Positions 8,591 to 17,694 are shown, counted from the first letter of the stretch. The stretch: DNA of 39,865 nt from Flavobacteriaceae bacterium (GCA_027065775.1 JAMONN010000124.1:1-39865); one strand, 5' to 3'. The notes: a model not told the origin generated them from the sequence alone. Numbers and translations: made by a program.

Positions 8591-9910
8591 TTATAACTTT
8601 AAATACTTCTTTTTAAAAATTATAAATAATGAAAAAGCGCGAATTAGCATCCAAATAGTAAAGGCAATCCAAATGGCATATAATTTTAAATTAAAATAAT
8701 CGCCAATAAGAAGTGTAGGAATAAAACCTACAAATGTTGCTAAAATTAATACGTTTCTTAAAGTAACTGCTTCGGCTAGACCTTTAAAAATACCATCGTA
8801 AATAAAAGCGATTGCGTTTATGGGTTGCATTAAAATTACTAGCCAAAATATGCTGTAAAATAAATCCAGCACCTCGGTTTCATTAGTAAATATATTTCCG
8901 ATAGGTTTATAGAACAAAAAACAAATGCCGCTAAGGATTAAACTAACAATAATTGTATATTTTATTAAATCTTTACTTAGTAAATACATTTTTCTATACG
9001 ATTTTTCACCTAATAATTTACCTGAAACTATATTGCCTACGCTAGAAAAACCATCCATAAAAAAGGCGAAAAATAACCAAATCTGAAATGCAATTGTTTG
9101 CGCTGCAATATAATTATTACCATATTTAGTAGCATATGCATTTGCAAAATATAATGCTATATTTAGAGCGAAAGCTCGCACAAACAAATTAAAACTTAAA
9201 GATAATAAGCGTTTAATTTCTTTATTAAATGGAAAACTAACTTTTAATGAAAAAGGTGTCTTTTTAAGCATTAAAATTAAGGCAATAATTGCCATTATTA
9301 TTTGTGCAATGACACTTGCTATTGCTGCTCCTTCAATATGCATTGGTTTAATCACATCTTTTATTCCAAAAACCAAAATATAATCTAGAATAATATTTAA
9401 CACAACTCCAACAATACTAATTATCATTGGATAATAGGTGTTTTGTAAACCTCTAAACACACCGAAAACTGAAAAAACAAATAAAGTAAAAGGTAAACCA
9501 ATTGCTCTAATTTTGTAATAAGATGTTGCGTATTCTAACACTAAACCATCTGCATTGTATAATTTAAATATTGCGGTAATGGTAAATACTGTTACAAAAT
9601 AAATTAAGAGACTTAACAGCACATTTATTGTAATTATCTGTGCAGGTAATGTTTTAATTTCATTTAACTTATTCGCTCCTAAATATTGGGCAATTATTGC
9701 AGATATTGCGGAACGTGTTTGTGCAAGTATCCAAAATAAAGCAGATAAAAACGAACCTGCAATACCAACTGCTGCTAATGCTTCGGTAGAATTAATTGGT
9801 ATGTTACCAACTATTGCTGTATCTGTAATGGAAAGCAATGGTTCTGCTATACCTGCAATTATAGCAGGTATTGCTAATTTATTTATTTGTTTAAAGGTTA
9901 TTTTTTGCAC
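8591..9910 (-). CDS. MATE family efflux transporter (DinF-like)
   Basis: A 439-residue inner-membrane protein with about twelve hydrophobic helices in two six-helix halves. The N-terminus (FKQINKLAIPAIIAGIAEPLLSITDTAIVG) has the MATE hallmark of helix 1, including the SxxDTAIVG segment typical of the DinF branch, and QTRSAISAIIAQYLGANK follows. The family exports cationic drugs or metabolites against Na+ or H+. The substrate cannot be read from sequence. It lies upstream of dgt on the same strand; the 11-bp perfect hairpin just before its start terminates the preceding receptor gene, so MATE has its own transcription start. Confidence 0.9.
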   Translation of the reverse strand: MQKITFKQINKLAIPAIIAGIAEPLLSITDTAIVGNIPINSTEALAAVGIAGSFLSALFWILAQTRSAISAIIAQYLGANKLNEIKTLPAQIITINVLLSLLIYFVTVFTITAIFKLYNADGLVLEYATSYYKIRAIGLPFTLFVFSVFGVFRGLQNTYYPMIISIVGVVLNIILDYILVFGIKDVIKPMHIEGAAIASVIAQIIMAIIALILMLKKTPFSLKVSFPFNKEIKRLLSLSFNLFVRAFALNIALYFANAYATKYGNNYIAAQTIAFQIWLFFAFFMDGFSSVGNIVSGKLLGEKSYRKMYLLSKDLIKYTIIVSLILSGICFLFYKPIGNIFTNETEVLDLFYSIFWLVILMQPINAIAFIYDGIFKGLAEAVTLRNVLILATFVGFIPTLLIGDYFNLKLYAIWIAFTIWMLIRAFSLFIIFKKKYLKL

Positions 9911-9940
9911 TTTGTAAATGTACTAAAGTTTAAACATAAA

Positions 9941-9966
9941 AAAAGCTGCTCGATTGAGCAGCTTTT
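9941..9966 (-). terminator. Strong Rho-independent terminator of the Oar-like receptor gene
   Basis: AAAAGCTGCTC, loop GATT, GAGCAGCTTTT: a perfect 11-bp stem that on the minus strand runs into a T tract. It lies 16 bp after the stop of the gene at 9982-13185. Confidence 0.9.
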
Positions 9967-9981
9967 AGAAATATATAATAT

Positions 9982-12900
9982 TTAATTGAATAAATATCTA
10001 ACACCGACTTGCATTTGCCATCTAGAAGATTGTAAACCAGAATCGTCTATTCTATCTAAATTATCAGCAGTATCTTGATCAAAACTAAATGTTGGAGTTG
10101 TACCATCTGCTTGAAAATCTTCAAATCTTAAAAATTGAGATTGATTTGGTCTAAAGTTTACTTTACCCCATTCTTTATTAATTAAATTAGTTAAATTAAA
10201 TATATCAAAACTTAATTGTAAAGTATTATTTTTAAATGAAAAATCTTGAGCAAATTTAAAGTCAACTACATTACTCCAAGGACCTCTTTCTGCATTTCTT
10301 TCTACATAACGACCTCTTCTTGAATCTAAATAATCATTACTAGAAATAAACGCATCTAATTCATCCCAATTTCCTGAAGTTAAGTGAATGTCATTTTCAT
10401 TTAAAGGTACATAAATAAGGGTCGTGAAATCTCTAGAATCATCATTTTGTATTCTACTTGCTCTACCGCTATATGTATAAGAAAAAGGAGTTCCTTGACG
10501 GCCAGAATATACTAAACCAAAAGTAGATTTTAAATTTTTCGACCATTTTTTCTCATAAGATGCATTTGCAATAATTCTACTACCAGCTGAAAAATTAGAA
10601 CGAGTAACAGGTAAATTAGAATTTTTACCAAGAACATTTTCAATTCCTCTCCATTGTGAACCATTTTGAGATGATGTACCATCAAAAATAGAATATGCAT
10701 CTCCATAAGAATAAGAAATACTACCTTGAAAACCATTTTTAAACGATTTTGATAATGTACCTACTAAATTCCAAGTTTCTCCTTTAGATGTATTAGACGC
10801 CAAAATAATTCTATCATAAGTACTGTCAATTTCATCACCTCTATCGAATGTTGGTCTATTATCACCTGTACCTGTTAAACTACCTATAGCATTTCCTAAA
10901 TTTAAATTTTCATAATAAATATTAGTAATTGTTTTCTGGTATAAAAAATCTCCAGAAAGTGTTAAACCAGCCCAAGGTAATTTCTGATCAAAGGCAAAAT
11001 TTGTTTTTACAACTTGTGGTAATTTAAAATCGGAAGCAAACAAGTCAATATTACCACCTGTTTCTCCTGTTCCTGGTTGTGCGCCAACTGGTTGAGAATT
11101 AACATCTGGATTAAATGGAGCAATTGTATCACCAAAATCAACATCTTGAAATAAGAAACCACCAGTTACACCATTATTATTATAAGTTCCACCTGGCCAA
11201 ACTAGAGGTAATCTAGAAGTAAAAATACCTGCACCACCTCTAATTTGTGTTTTGCCTTTACCTTTTACATTCCAATTAAATCCTACTCTTGGTGCAACAT
11301 GTACGGTTGAAGCAACACCTCTACCAACTCTTGCGCCTTGTAAATCTTTGCCTGCAGCTTCTAATAATTGAACCGTTTCGGTATTAAAGTGCTCATTAAC
11401 TGCACCATCATCCCAAATTGGCATATCGAAACGAACACCAACTGTTAACTTAAAATTATTATTAATTTGCACTTCATCTTGTGCATAAAATCCAGCTTGA
11501 AAAACATTAAAATCGGCAGAACCCGAAGAATCATCTCCTGCACCGTCAGCAACTAAAGAATAACCTCTTAAATATCTATCAATATCTCCATTATAAAAAT
11601 CTTGTAAATTATCATATTGATATTGTCCATAATTAAAAGCAAAAAATAAGTTTTTAACTGAAGACCATTCGTTATGAGTTCCTAAAGTTAATGTATGTTT
11701 ACCTTTATAGATTTCAAAATTATTTGTTAATGTCCAAACGTCAGTATTTAATAAATTTGCAGTAGAAAATGGTTCTGCACCAAATTGTATCCCACCATCT
11801 CCATCTCTAATAACAACTGTAGGAAACGGATTTCCAGAAGGATCTCTATCATCTCTTACACTAGTAAAACCAATAATTAAACTGTTCCCGTATTTATTTC
11901 CAAAACTAGAATTAAATTCTAAAGCAGTTGTGTTTGTTGTTGAAATAAAATTTTCAGAGCCATTTAAGAATCCAATAAATCCTCTATTAGAATTTCTCGC
12001 TTCTAAATTTACTGCTTTAGTATAATTATGTTTTAATGATAATTTATGATCATCACTTAAATTAACATCAAACTTAACTGTAAACTTATCACTTTCAAGT
12101 GTAAAATCATTTTCATTATAAGCTCCAATATTATATCCATATTGAGTATTTACAAAATCTCTTAACGTTTCTAAACCAGCAGCATTAGTATCTCCAATAT
12201 AATTTTCAACATTAAATGGTTGTGGTGTTATATCGTCTTGTTTTTCATAATTAAAAAAGAAAAATACTTTATCTTTTACGATTGGTCCACCAATTCTAAA
12301 ACCAAAAGTTTTTGCTGTAAATTCATTCAATTTTTCTCTATTTTCTCCTTCTGGAGTTAAATCAACAGGTGTTTTACCAGCTAAAGATTCATTTCTTGTA
12401 AAATAATAAGCCGAACCTTCAATTTTATTTGAACCAGAACGTGTAATTGCATTGATTGCCCCACCACTAAATCCACCAATTCTAACATCAAAAGGTGCAA
12501 CTTGTACTTGAAATTGCTCAATAGCATCTACTGAAAATGGAGAGACACCAGTTTGTCCACCATTTGTACCAGAACCTGAAAGTCCAAATACATCATTACT
12601 TACAGCGCCATCAACATAAACTGCATTAAATCTGTTATTATTTCCTGCAAAAGATATTGAGAATCCATCATTCCCTTCGGTAATAGAAGCTTGAGGTGTT
12701 AACCTAACATAATCAGCAATAGAACGTGATGTAGAAGGTAACGCATTAATTTGTCTTGCACTAATTGTAGTTTCAGAACCTGTTTTATTACCGTCAAACA
12801 AACTATTTCTATTTGCCGTAATAACAACTTCTTCTAATTGACTAGCATCAGAAATCATTGATGTGCTAATATTTAGAGTTTGTCCTAATTGTAAAAAAGT

Positions 12901-13185
12901 GTTGATTTTTTCAAAATTCTTATAACCTACATAAGAAGCAATAATTTTGTATGGACCACCAACTTTCATATTAGAAATTCGGTAATGACCATCAAAATCT
13001 GTAACAGAACCATAAGTTGACCCTGTTGGAGTGTGAACTGCTGAAACATTAACACCGCCAAGTGGTTCGTTATTTTCATCTAAAATAGTTCCGTTAATTG
13101 CTGATCGAGTATTACCTTGACCAAACATTGCAACTGATACTAAAAGCATCACTACAATTAAACCTAAATTTGAAATTCTTTTCAT
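9982..13185 (-). CDS. Oar-like TonB-dependent outer-membrane receptor
   Basis: A 1067-residue outer-membrane protein. Residues 1-23 are a signal peptide ending near MFGQG. Residues ~27-112 are a carboxypeptidase-regulatory-like domain (INGTILDENNEPLGGVNV, then TDFDGHYRISNM, YVGYK). A plug domain follows (VVITANRNSLF from ~120, DYVRLTPQASITEG, FNAVYVDGAVSNDVF), then a long beta-barrel to the terminal VGVRYLFN. The overall plan matches Oar-type receptors, which lack a SusD partner; in some bacteria Oar takes part in protein or protease secretion, but the substrate here is unknown. It is a single-gene unit with its own promoter region upstream (13244-13341) and its own terminator. Confidence 0.92.
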   Translation of the reverse strand: MKRISNLGLIVVMLLVSVAMFGQGNTRSAINGTILDENNEPLGGVNVSAVHTPTGSTYGSVTDFDGHYRISNMKVGGPYKIIASYVGYKNFEKINTFLQLGQTLNISTSMISDASQLEEVVITANRNSLFDGNKTGSETTISARQINALPSTSRSIADYVRLTPQASITEGNDGFSISFAGNNNRFNAVYVDGAVSNDVFGLSGSGTNGGQTGVSPFSVDAIEQFQVQVAPFDVRIGGFSGGAINAITRSGSNKIEGSAYYFTRNESLAGKTPVDLTPEGENREKLNEFTAKTFGFRIGGPIVKDKVFFFFNYEKQDDITPQPFNVENYIGDTNAAGLETLRDFVNTQYGYNIGAYNENDFTLESDKFTVKFDVNLSDDHKLSLKHNYTKAVNLEARNSNRGFIGFLNGSENFISTTNTTALEFNSSFGNKYGNSLIIGFTSVRDDRDPSGNPFPTVVIRDGDGGIQFGAEPFSTANLLNTDVWTLTNNFEIYKGKHTLTLGTHNEWSSVKNLFFAFNYGQYQYDNLQDFYNGDIDRYLRGYSLVADGAGDDSSGSADFNVFQAGFYAQDEVQINNNFKLTVGVRFDMPIWDDGAVNEHFNTETVQLLEAAGKDLQGARVGRGVASTVHVAPRVGFNWNVKGKGKTQIRGGAGIFTSRLPLVWPGGTYNNNGVTGGFLFQDVDFGDTIAPFNPDVNSQPVGAQPGTGETGGNIDLFASDFKLPQVVKTNFAFDQKLPWAGLTLSGDFLYQKTITNIYYENLNLGNAIGSLTGTGDNRPTFDRGDEIDSTYDRIILASNTSKGETWNLVGTLSKSFKNGFQGSISYSYGDAYSIFDGTSSQNGSQWRGIENVLGKNSNLPVTRSNFSAGSRIIANASYEKKWSKNLKSTFGLVYSGRQGTPFSYTYSGRASRIQNDDSRDFTTLIYVPLNENDIHLTSGNWDELDAFISSNDYLDSRRGRYVERNAERGPWSNVVDFKFAQDFSFKNNTLQLSFDIFNLTNLINKEWGKVNFRPNQSQFLRFEDFQADGTTPTFSFDQDTADNLDRIDDSGLQSSRWQMQVGVRYLFN

Positions 13186-13243
13186 TTTGTTTGATTTTAA
13201 TTAAATTTAATTAATTCGATTTGTTTGAAATTAAATATTTTTG

Positions 13244-13251
13244 CAAAAGTA
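13244..13251 (-). promoter_or_regulatory. Proximal candidate -7 box of the Oar-like receptor
   Basis: Reads TACTTTTG on the minus strand (TAnnTTTG). The nearest TTG is 26 bp upstream, longer than the usual 17-23 bp, so it is weaker than the distal candidate at 13309-13341. Confidence 0.35.
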
Positions 13252-13308
13252 ATGTTGTTAAATAAGTTGAATGTTACCAAATTGTTAATAAACGTTAAAT
13301 TCACTTTG

Positions 13309-13341
13309 CAAAAGTACATTAGAATATCTAATGTTTTTCAA
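13309..13341 (-). promoter_or_regulatory. Distal Bacteroidota-type promoter of the Oar-like receptor, with palindrome
   Basis: On the minus strand a TTG (13341-13339), a 22-bp spacer and TACTTTTG (13316-13309) match the -33/-7 consensus for this phylum. The spacer is almost filled by the perfect inverted repeat ACATTAGAATATCTAATGT (13316-13334), with 8-bp arms and a 3-bp centre, touching the -7 box. This geometry suits a repressor operator. Confidence 0.6.
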
Positions 13342-13403
13342 AAAAATGAAAATAATATTAACATTTTATTAAGAATTCTGAATTAACAAAAATATTGATT
13401 GTT

Positions 13404-13423
13404 AGTTTGTTATGAAACAAACT
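13404..13423. other. Short perfect hairpin downstream of pgi
   Basis: AGTTTGTT, loop ATGA, AACAAACT: 8-bp perfect stem 19 bp after the pgi stop. There is no clear T tract next to it on the minus strand, so it is at best a weak terminator or 3'-end stabiliser for the pgi transcript. Confidence 0.4.
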
Positions 13424-13441
13424 GCTTTAGAATGAATATTT

Positions 13442-15016
13442 TTAAGAACTCAATTGCTTATTCGCTAATTCTTTTCCTAACTCTACACCAAATTGGTCGA
13501 AACTATTAATATTCCAAATAACACCTTGTACAAATGTTTTATGTTCGTACAAAGAAATTAGGTTTCCTAAATTTTTTGGTGTTAATTTTTTTACAATAAT
13601 TGTAGTAGAAGGTTTATTACCAGTAAATATTTTATAAGGTAATAAAGAGTTGATCTTTTGTATTTCGCCTTTAGTTTTTAATTCTAAGTGTACTTTTTCT
13701 TTAGTTTTACCAAAAGCGAGTGCTTGAGATTGTCCAACTAAATTTGCTAGTAATTTTTTATGGTGATCTGTATTGCCATAAAGAGATTCTTCAAAACCTA
13801 TAAATTCTACAGGTATCATTTTAGTACCTTGGTGTACTAATTGCATAAAAGCATGCTGCATGTTTGTACCTACATTACCCCAAATAATATTACCAGTTTG
13901 ATAGTTAATTACGTCGCCATTTCTGTCTACAGATTTACCATTACTTTCCATCATTAATTGTTGTGTAAATGGTACAAATTTTTCTAAATATTGTGAATAT
14001 GGTGTAATTATTTCTGTTTCTATTTGATAGAAATTATTATACCAAACACTCATTAATGCTGACAAAACAGGTATGTTTTCTTTTAAATTTGTGTTTTTAA
14101 AATGATTATCCATTTGGTTTGCCCCTAACAATAATTCTTTAAAATTGTTAAAACCTAAACTTAATGAAATACTTAAACCAACAGCAGACCATAATGAAAA
14201 TCGACCGCCAACCCAATCCCACATGGTAAAAGTATTATTTTTATCAATTCCGAAATTTTTTACTTCTTTATGATTGGTAGAAACTGCAACGAAATTATGT
14301 TTTATATCCTCTTTTTTTGTTCCGAATTCTTGAGATAGAAACCATTTTTTTATGGTGTTTGCATTTGTAATGGTTTCTTGTGTAGTAAATGTCTTAGAAA
14401 CAATTACAAATAAGGTAGTTTTAGGGTTTAAATTTTGTAATAACTCCTGTAAATAATCGCCATCAATGTTAGAAACAAAATGTGTGTTAAGATGATTTTT
14501 GTAATAACGTAAAGATTCCACCACCATTTTTGGACCTAAATCAGAACCACCAATACCTATATTTACTATATCTGTAAATTTTTTGTTAGCATAACTTTTT
14601 AATTCTCCTGAAATTATTTTATCAGAAAAAACTTTAACCTTATTTAAGGTTTCTTTTATTTCTGGAATAATATTTTTTCCGTCAATTTCAATTTTATTAG
14701 CCTTAAAATCTCTTAAAGCAGTGTGTAAAACTGCCCTATTTTCAGTAGTGTTAATTATGTCGCCAGCAAATTGTTTTTTAATAGCATCTTTTAATTGACA
14801 TTCGTTTGCTAAATCTACTAATAAATTTAAAGTTTTATTGGTTATTAAATTTTTAGAATAATCAACTTTAATTTCATTACTACTAAAACTTAAATCCTCT
14901 TTTCTATTTTGATTTTTTTGAAATGCTTTTTTTAAAGAAAAATTTTGATTTTCTTTATAGTGTTTTTGTAATTTTTGCCAAGCAATTGTTTTGGTTGGGT
15001 TTTGGTTTTTTAGCAT
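13442..15016 (-). CDS. pgi: Glucose-6-phosphate isomerase
   Basis: A 524-residue cytoplasmic enzyme interconverting glucose-6-phosphate and fructose-6-phosphate. The sugar-phosphate loop (VNIGIGGSDLGPKMV), the SKTFTTQET phosphate-binding motif, the PGI signature WDWVGGRFSLWSAVG and the C-terminal motif VGTNMQHAFMQLVHQG are all present. Length is slightly under the ~545 common in other bacteria. The ATG at 15016 is 6 bp after the PIN toxin-like gene, and no promoter fits in that gap, so pgi must be read from a promoter upstream of, or within, the toxin-antitoxin pair. That makes expression of this central enzyme depend on its accessory-gene neighbours. Confidence 0.96.
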   Translation of the reverse strand: MLKNQNPTKTIAWQKLQKHYKENQNFSLKKAFQKNQNRKEDLSFSSNEIKVDYSKNLITNKTLNLLVDLANECQLKDAIKKQFAGDIINTTENRAVLHTALRDFKANKIEIDGKNIIPEIKETLNKVKVFSDKIISGELKSYANKKFTDIVNIGIGGSDLGPKMVVESLRYYKNHLNTHFVSNIDGDYLQELLQNLNPKTTLFVIVSKTFTTQETITNANTIKKWFLSQEFGTKKEDIKHNFVAVSTNHKEVKNFGIDKNNTFTMWDWVGGRFSLWSAVGLSISLSLGFNNFKELLLGANQMDNHFKNTNLKENIPVLSALMSVWYNNFYQIETEIITPYSQYLEKFVPFTQQLMMESNGKSVDRNGDVINYQTGNIIWGNVGTNMQHAFMQLVHQGTKMIPVEFIGFEESLYGNTDHHKKLLANLVGQSQALAFGKTKEKVHLELKTKGEIQKINSLLPYKIFTGNKPSTTIIVKKLTPKNLGNLISLYEHKTFVQGVIWNINSFDQFGVELGKELANKQLSS

Positions 15017-15022
15017 TTTTTA

Positions 15023-15481
15023 TTATAATTCGTTACATTGTTTTTTAATTTCTTTGATGAAGTTTTTACTAATTCTAAAATTTGTTTTTTCTATTTCAAA
15101 CAAAATATTAGAAACTGATTGTATAAACCCTTTCTCTTTGGCAATGATAAAAACTCCAATCGTTCCAGTAATATTTAGTTTTAAATCAAGTGCTTTCTTT
15201 CTACCTTTTAGTTCATCAATAATTAATAAATGATTATTATTTTCCATTGCTAACACTATAGAACTTGCTTCGCCTTTATCTAAAGTAATTTCGAGTTTTT
15301 GCTGAAAATCAATATCGCTAGGGTTTTTAATTTTAATAAATTTAGGAAGTGGTTTTTTATATTCTTCAGCAACTACATTTGTTACAAAAACTTCTTTATA
15401 AATTAATTTTAAAATGTTTAATTTATTAATTTTATCGAGCAGAATTAAACAACTTGTATCAGATACTATAATTTCTTGCAT
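15023..15481 (-). CDS. PIN-domain (DUF3368-like) putative toxin nuclease
   Basis: A 152-residue protein with a PIN-fold layout: IIVSDTSCLILLDKI (D8) on the first strand, an acidic position at E40 (VVAEEY), E71 in DKGEASSIVLA, and D89 in LLIIDELKGRKKA, followed by GTIGVFIIAKEKG. These acidic residues would bind Mg2+ for RNA cleavage. The DKGEaxxIxLA and IDExxgRxxA motifs are typical of the DUF3368 PIN family paired with UPF0175 antitoxins. Its start overlaps the end of the upstream small gene by 23 bp, the usual tight coupling of type II toxin-antitoxin genes. The target RNA is not predictable, and whether it is active as a toxin is not shown. Confidence 0.82.
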   Translation of the reverse strand: MQEIIVSDTSCLILLDKINKLNILKLIYKEVFVTNVVAEEYKKPLPKFIKIKNPSDIDFQQKLEITLDKGEASSIVLAMENNNHLLIIDELKGRKKALDLKLNITGTIGVFIIAKEKGFIQSVSNILFEIEKTNFRISKNFIKEIKKQCNEL

Positions 15482-15701
15482 TTTTTATATCATTTTCTAA
15501 ATCGGATGCTGGATAATTAAATATAGAAACACCGTATTTTGATAATAATTCCATAAAAGTTTTTTTGGATAAATTTACCATTTTAGCAGCTTGTCCCATA
15601 GTTAATTTTCCTTTTTCGAAAAGAATTGCCGCCACTAATATTGTAGTGTCTTTTTCATCTAATTCTACTGAATCTGGTATGTTTAATGTAATGGTCTTCA
15701 T
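15459..15701 (-). CDS. UPF0175-like putative antitoxin
   Basis: An 80-residue protein. The N-terminus ITLNIPDSVELDEKDTTILVAAILFEKGKLTMGQAAKMVNLSKKTFMELL resembles UPF0175: a short strand, then a helical DNA-binding region (GQAAKMVNLSKKTFMELLSKYGVSI). The last third (NYPASDLENDIKNAR) is the likely PIN-binding segment, similar to the family's YDEEELEEDL-like tails. It overlaps the downstream PIN gene by 23 bp. A TATATTTG -7 box sits 8 nt before its ATG, suggesting that the pair has its own, probably autoregulated, promoter. It lies 28 bp after the M23 peptidase stop. Confidence 0.8.
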   Translation of the reverse strand: MKTITLNIPDSVELDEKDTTILVAAILFEKGKLTMGQAAKMVNLSKKTFMELLSKYGVSIFNYPASDLENDIKNARNYSI

Positions 15702-15709
15702 AATAGCAT

Positions 15710-15717
15710 CAAATATA
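15710..15717 (-). promoter_or_regulatory. -7 box of the toxin-antitoxin pair
   Basis: Reads TATATTTG on the minus strand, a full TAnnTTTG match, 8 nt before the antitoxin ATG; the mRNA leader would be only a few bases. No obvious -33 TTG, which would fall inside the M23 gene's 3' end. Confidence 0.45.
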
Positions 15718-15729
15718 ATACTTTTTATT

Positions 15730-17034
15730 TTAATTTTTAAAAGTCGATGAATCTTTCTTGACCTCTAGATTTTCTGTTATTTCTAAATTTTTATATGATA
15801 TAGCATCTAATTCCGATTTAATCGATTTTATATATTCTTTATATAAAGGTACTATTTCTTTTTTCATAGGATCTGCAGAAGGTAATTTTTGTCTAAACGG
15901 ATCTACTTGTCTGCCATCTTTCCAAAAACGATAACAAACATGCGGGCCAGAAGTACTACCAGTCATACCAATCCAACCAATTACATCGCCTTGTTTAACA
16001 AAGTCGCCGACTTTTACTTTACGTTTTTTCATGTGTAAATACTGCGTAGAATATTTATTATTATGTTTTATTTTTACGTAGTTGCCATTTCCTCTACGTT
16101 TATATGCTGATTTAGAAACTGTACCATTTGCAGTAGCAATAATTGGTGTGCCAATTGGTGCTGGAAAATCGGTTCCTTTATGTGGTCTTACTCTATTTCC
16201 GTAATGTTTAATTCTACGCTTTAAATTATATCTTGATGAGACTCGAGAACTAAACTTTAAAGGTGCTTTTAAAAATGCTCGTCTTAAATTATTGGTTTCT
16301 TCATCGTAATATTCTGTGATGTTTTTAATAGAATCGGTTAAATATCTAAAGGCATAAAATGGTTTTTTATTATGTTCAAAATATGCTGCTTTTATATTAC
16401 CAATGGCAACCGAAGTAGTATCATCTATAAATTTTTCTTCGTAAATTACTTTAAATTTATCGCCTTTTTGTAAGTGGTAAAAATCAATTGTCCAAGCGTA
16501 AATATCTGACATTGCGTAGGTTAATCCGTAATTTATGCCTTGTTCTTCAATTACATTGGAAAGATTTGATGTAACCACACCAGAAGCAGTTTTGATGACC
16601 GTTTTTATTTCCTTGCGAATAATTTTAGCGGTTATTGAATCTCTAAAATCATAAATTACCGTTTCAATTCGGTTACGTTTATATATAAAAACTTGTGCTT
16701 TTTCTAAAGAATCTTTACTTGCTAAAATAGTGTATTTTTTCTTTACCCTTAGATTTTTTGCTATATCAAAAGTACTTTTTGTTACATTCGCAATTTTAAG
16801 AATCAACGGATTTTCAACATGATTTCTATCTAAAATAATACCGAAAGTTTCGTCTTTTTTAACTTCACTTTCAATGACTTTAAAATCATCTAAAATATAA
16901 CCAAAACGTTTTTTGATTATTGGCTTTTCTACTATTTTTTCAATAGTTTTTTTCTCTTCTTTACAAGATAATAAAGTTATAATAAGTAATAGGTAAAAAT
17001 ATCTCACTAGGGTTGGTTTATTAGGTAACGTCAA
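15730..17034 (-). CDS. M23 (LytM-type) peptidase lipoprotein with HxC zinc motif
   Basis: A 434-residue envelope protein. The signal peptide ends in a lipobox (LLSC24) followed by KEEKK. The middle contains stretches typical of flavobacterial M23 proteins (AWTIDFYHLQKGDKFKVIYEE at ~180-200). The C-terminal peptidase domain has H285 and D289 in RPHKGTDFPAPIGTP, H334 in QYLHM and H365 in TSGPHVCYRF. The usual HxH of M23 is here H365-V-C367, so a zinc-ligand His is Cys. The family cuts peptidoglycan cross-links; a catalytically weak or altered, or regulatory, protein is also possible. It is followed 28 bp downstream by the toxin-antitoxin pair and then pgi. Confidence 0.87.
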   Translation of the reverse strand: MTLPNKPTLVRYFYLLLIITLLSCKEEKKTIEKIVEKPIIKKRFGYILDDFKVIESEVKKDETFGIILDRNHVENPLILKIANVTKSTFDIAKNLRVKKKYTILASKDSLEKAQVFIYKRNRIETVIYDFRDSITAKIIRKEIKTVIKTASGVVTSNLSNVIEEQGINYGLTYAMSDIYAWTIDFYHLQKGDKFKVIYEEKFIDDTTSVAIGNIKAAYFEHNKKPFYAFRYLTDSIKNITEYYDEETNNLRRAFLKAPLKFSSRVSSRYNLKRRIKHYGNRVRPHKGTDFPAPIGTPIIATANGTVSKSAYKRRGNGNYVKIKHNNKYSTQYLHMKKRKVKVGDFVKQGDVIGWIGMTGSTSGPHVCYRFWKDGRQVDPFRQKLPSADPMKKEIVPLYKEYIKSIKSELDAISYKNLEITENLEVKKDSSTFKN

Positions 17035-17082
17035 AAGTAATAATTATTTTAAAAATTGGTACAGAAACTTTATCAATTAACT

Positions 17083-17694
17083 TTATTTAACAGAATCATG
17101 AACCATTGTAGTGTTTCCACCATTCCAATTGGTTAAAATATCGGTAGCAACTTGTGCGCCACTTCCTGCCGCAATGGTAAATTGAGATCTAAAACCTGCT
17201 AAAACACCAGCAACATACATATTGTTTGTTACTAAATGGTTTTCATTTCTTAATTGAAGTCTTTTTTTATCCTCAGGTAAATTTTCATGTGGCATTAAGT
17301 ATTTTGTTAAACCTTCTATTTCAGTTAAATTAGATGTACCAACAGCAACCACTATTTTAGCAGCTTGATATCTTTTTTTATTGGTTGTTACCATTAAAGA
17401 ATCTTTTAATTCAAGTATCTTATATACTTTTTCTTTTTCGATTATATGTATATGAGGATATAGTTCTTGTAATTGTAATTTACCGTTTTCTAAAATTTCT
17501 TTTCCTGTAGTATTAGGTTTTAAACCTAATACATTGTTAAATAATGCGTTATTTAAAGCAGATGATTTTTGATGTAGGATAATACCAATGGTTTTATCGT
17601 TTGCACATAGTTTATTTTGGGCAGAACCCAATACTAAAGCGCAAGACATACCTGCAACACCGCCGCCAATTATTAAAACATCGAATGCTTTCAT
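17083..17694 (-). CDS. Short FAD-dependent oxidoreductase (thioredoxin-reductase-like fold)
   Basis: A 203-residue protein with an N-terminal Rossmann dinucleotide motif (VLIIGGGVAGMSCAL, GGGxxG at 10-15), a middle AAKIVVAVGTSN strand typical of FAD proteins, and a C-terminal FAD-closing segment (NMYVAGVLAGFRSQFTIAAGSGAQVATDIL). It is about 100 residues shorter than thioredoxin reductase, with no CxxC redox pair and no second NADPH-binding domain, so it probably binds FAD only and does not act as a standard thioredoxin reductase. Substrate unknown. It sits 10 bp after marC and 48 bp before the M23 peptidase on the same strand. Confidence 0.8.
   Translation of the reverse strand: MKAFDVLIIGGGVAGMSCALVLGSAQNKLCANDKTIGIILHQKSSALNNALFNNVLGLKPNTTGKEILENGKLQLQELYPHIHIIEKEKVYKILELKDSLMVTTNKKRYQAAKIVVAVGTSNLTEIEGLTKYLMPHENLPEDKKRLQLRNENHLVTNNMYVAGVLAGFRSQFTIAAGSGAQVATDILTNWNGGNTTMVHDSVK

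Noticed and set aside
10530-10736. 68-codon frame inside the Oar-like receptor in another frame
   Set aside because: Shadow of the receptor coding sequence, with Leu/Met/Val-rich composition typical of out-of-frame reading.
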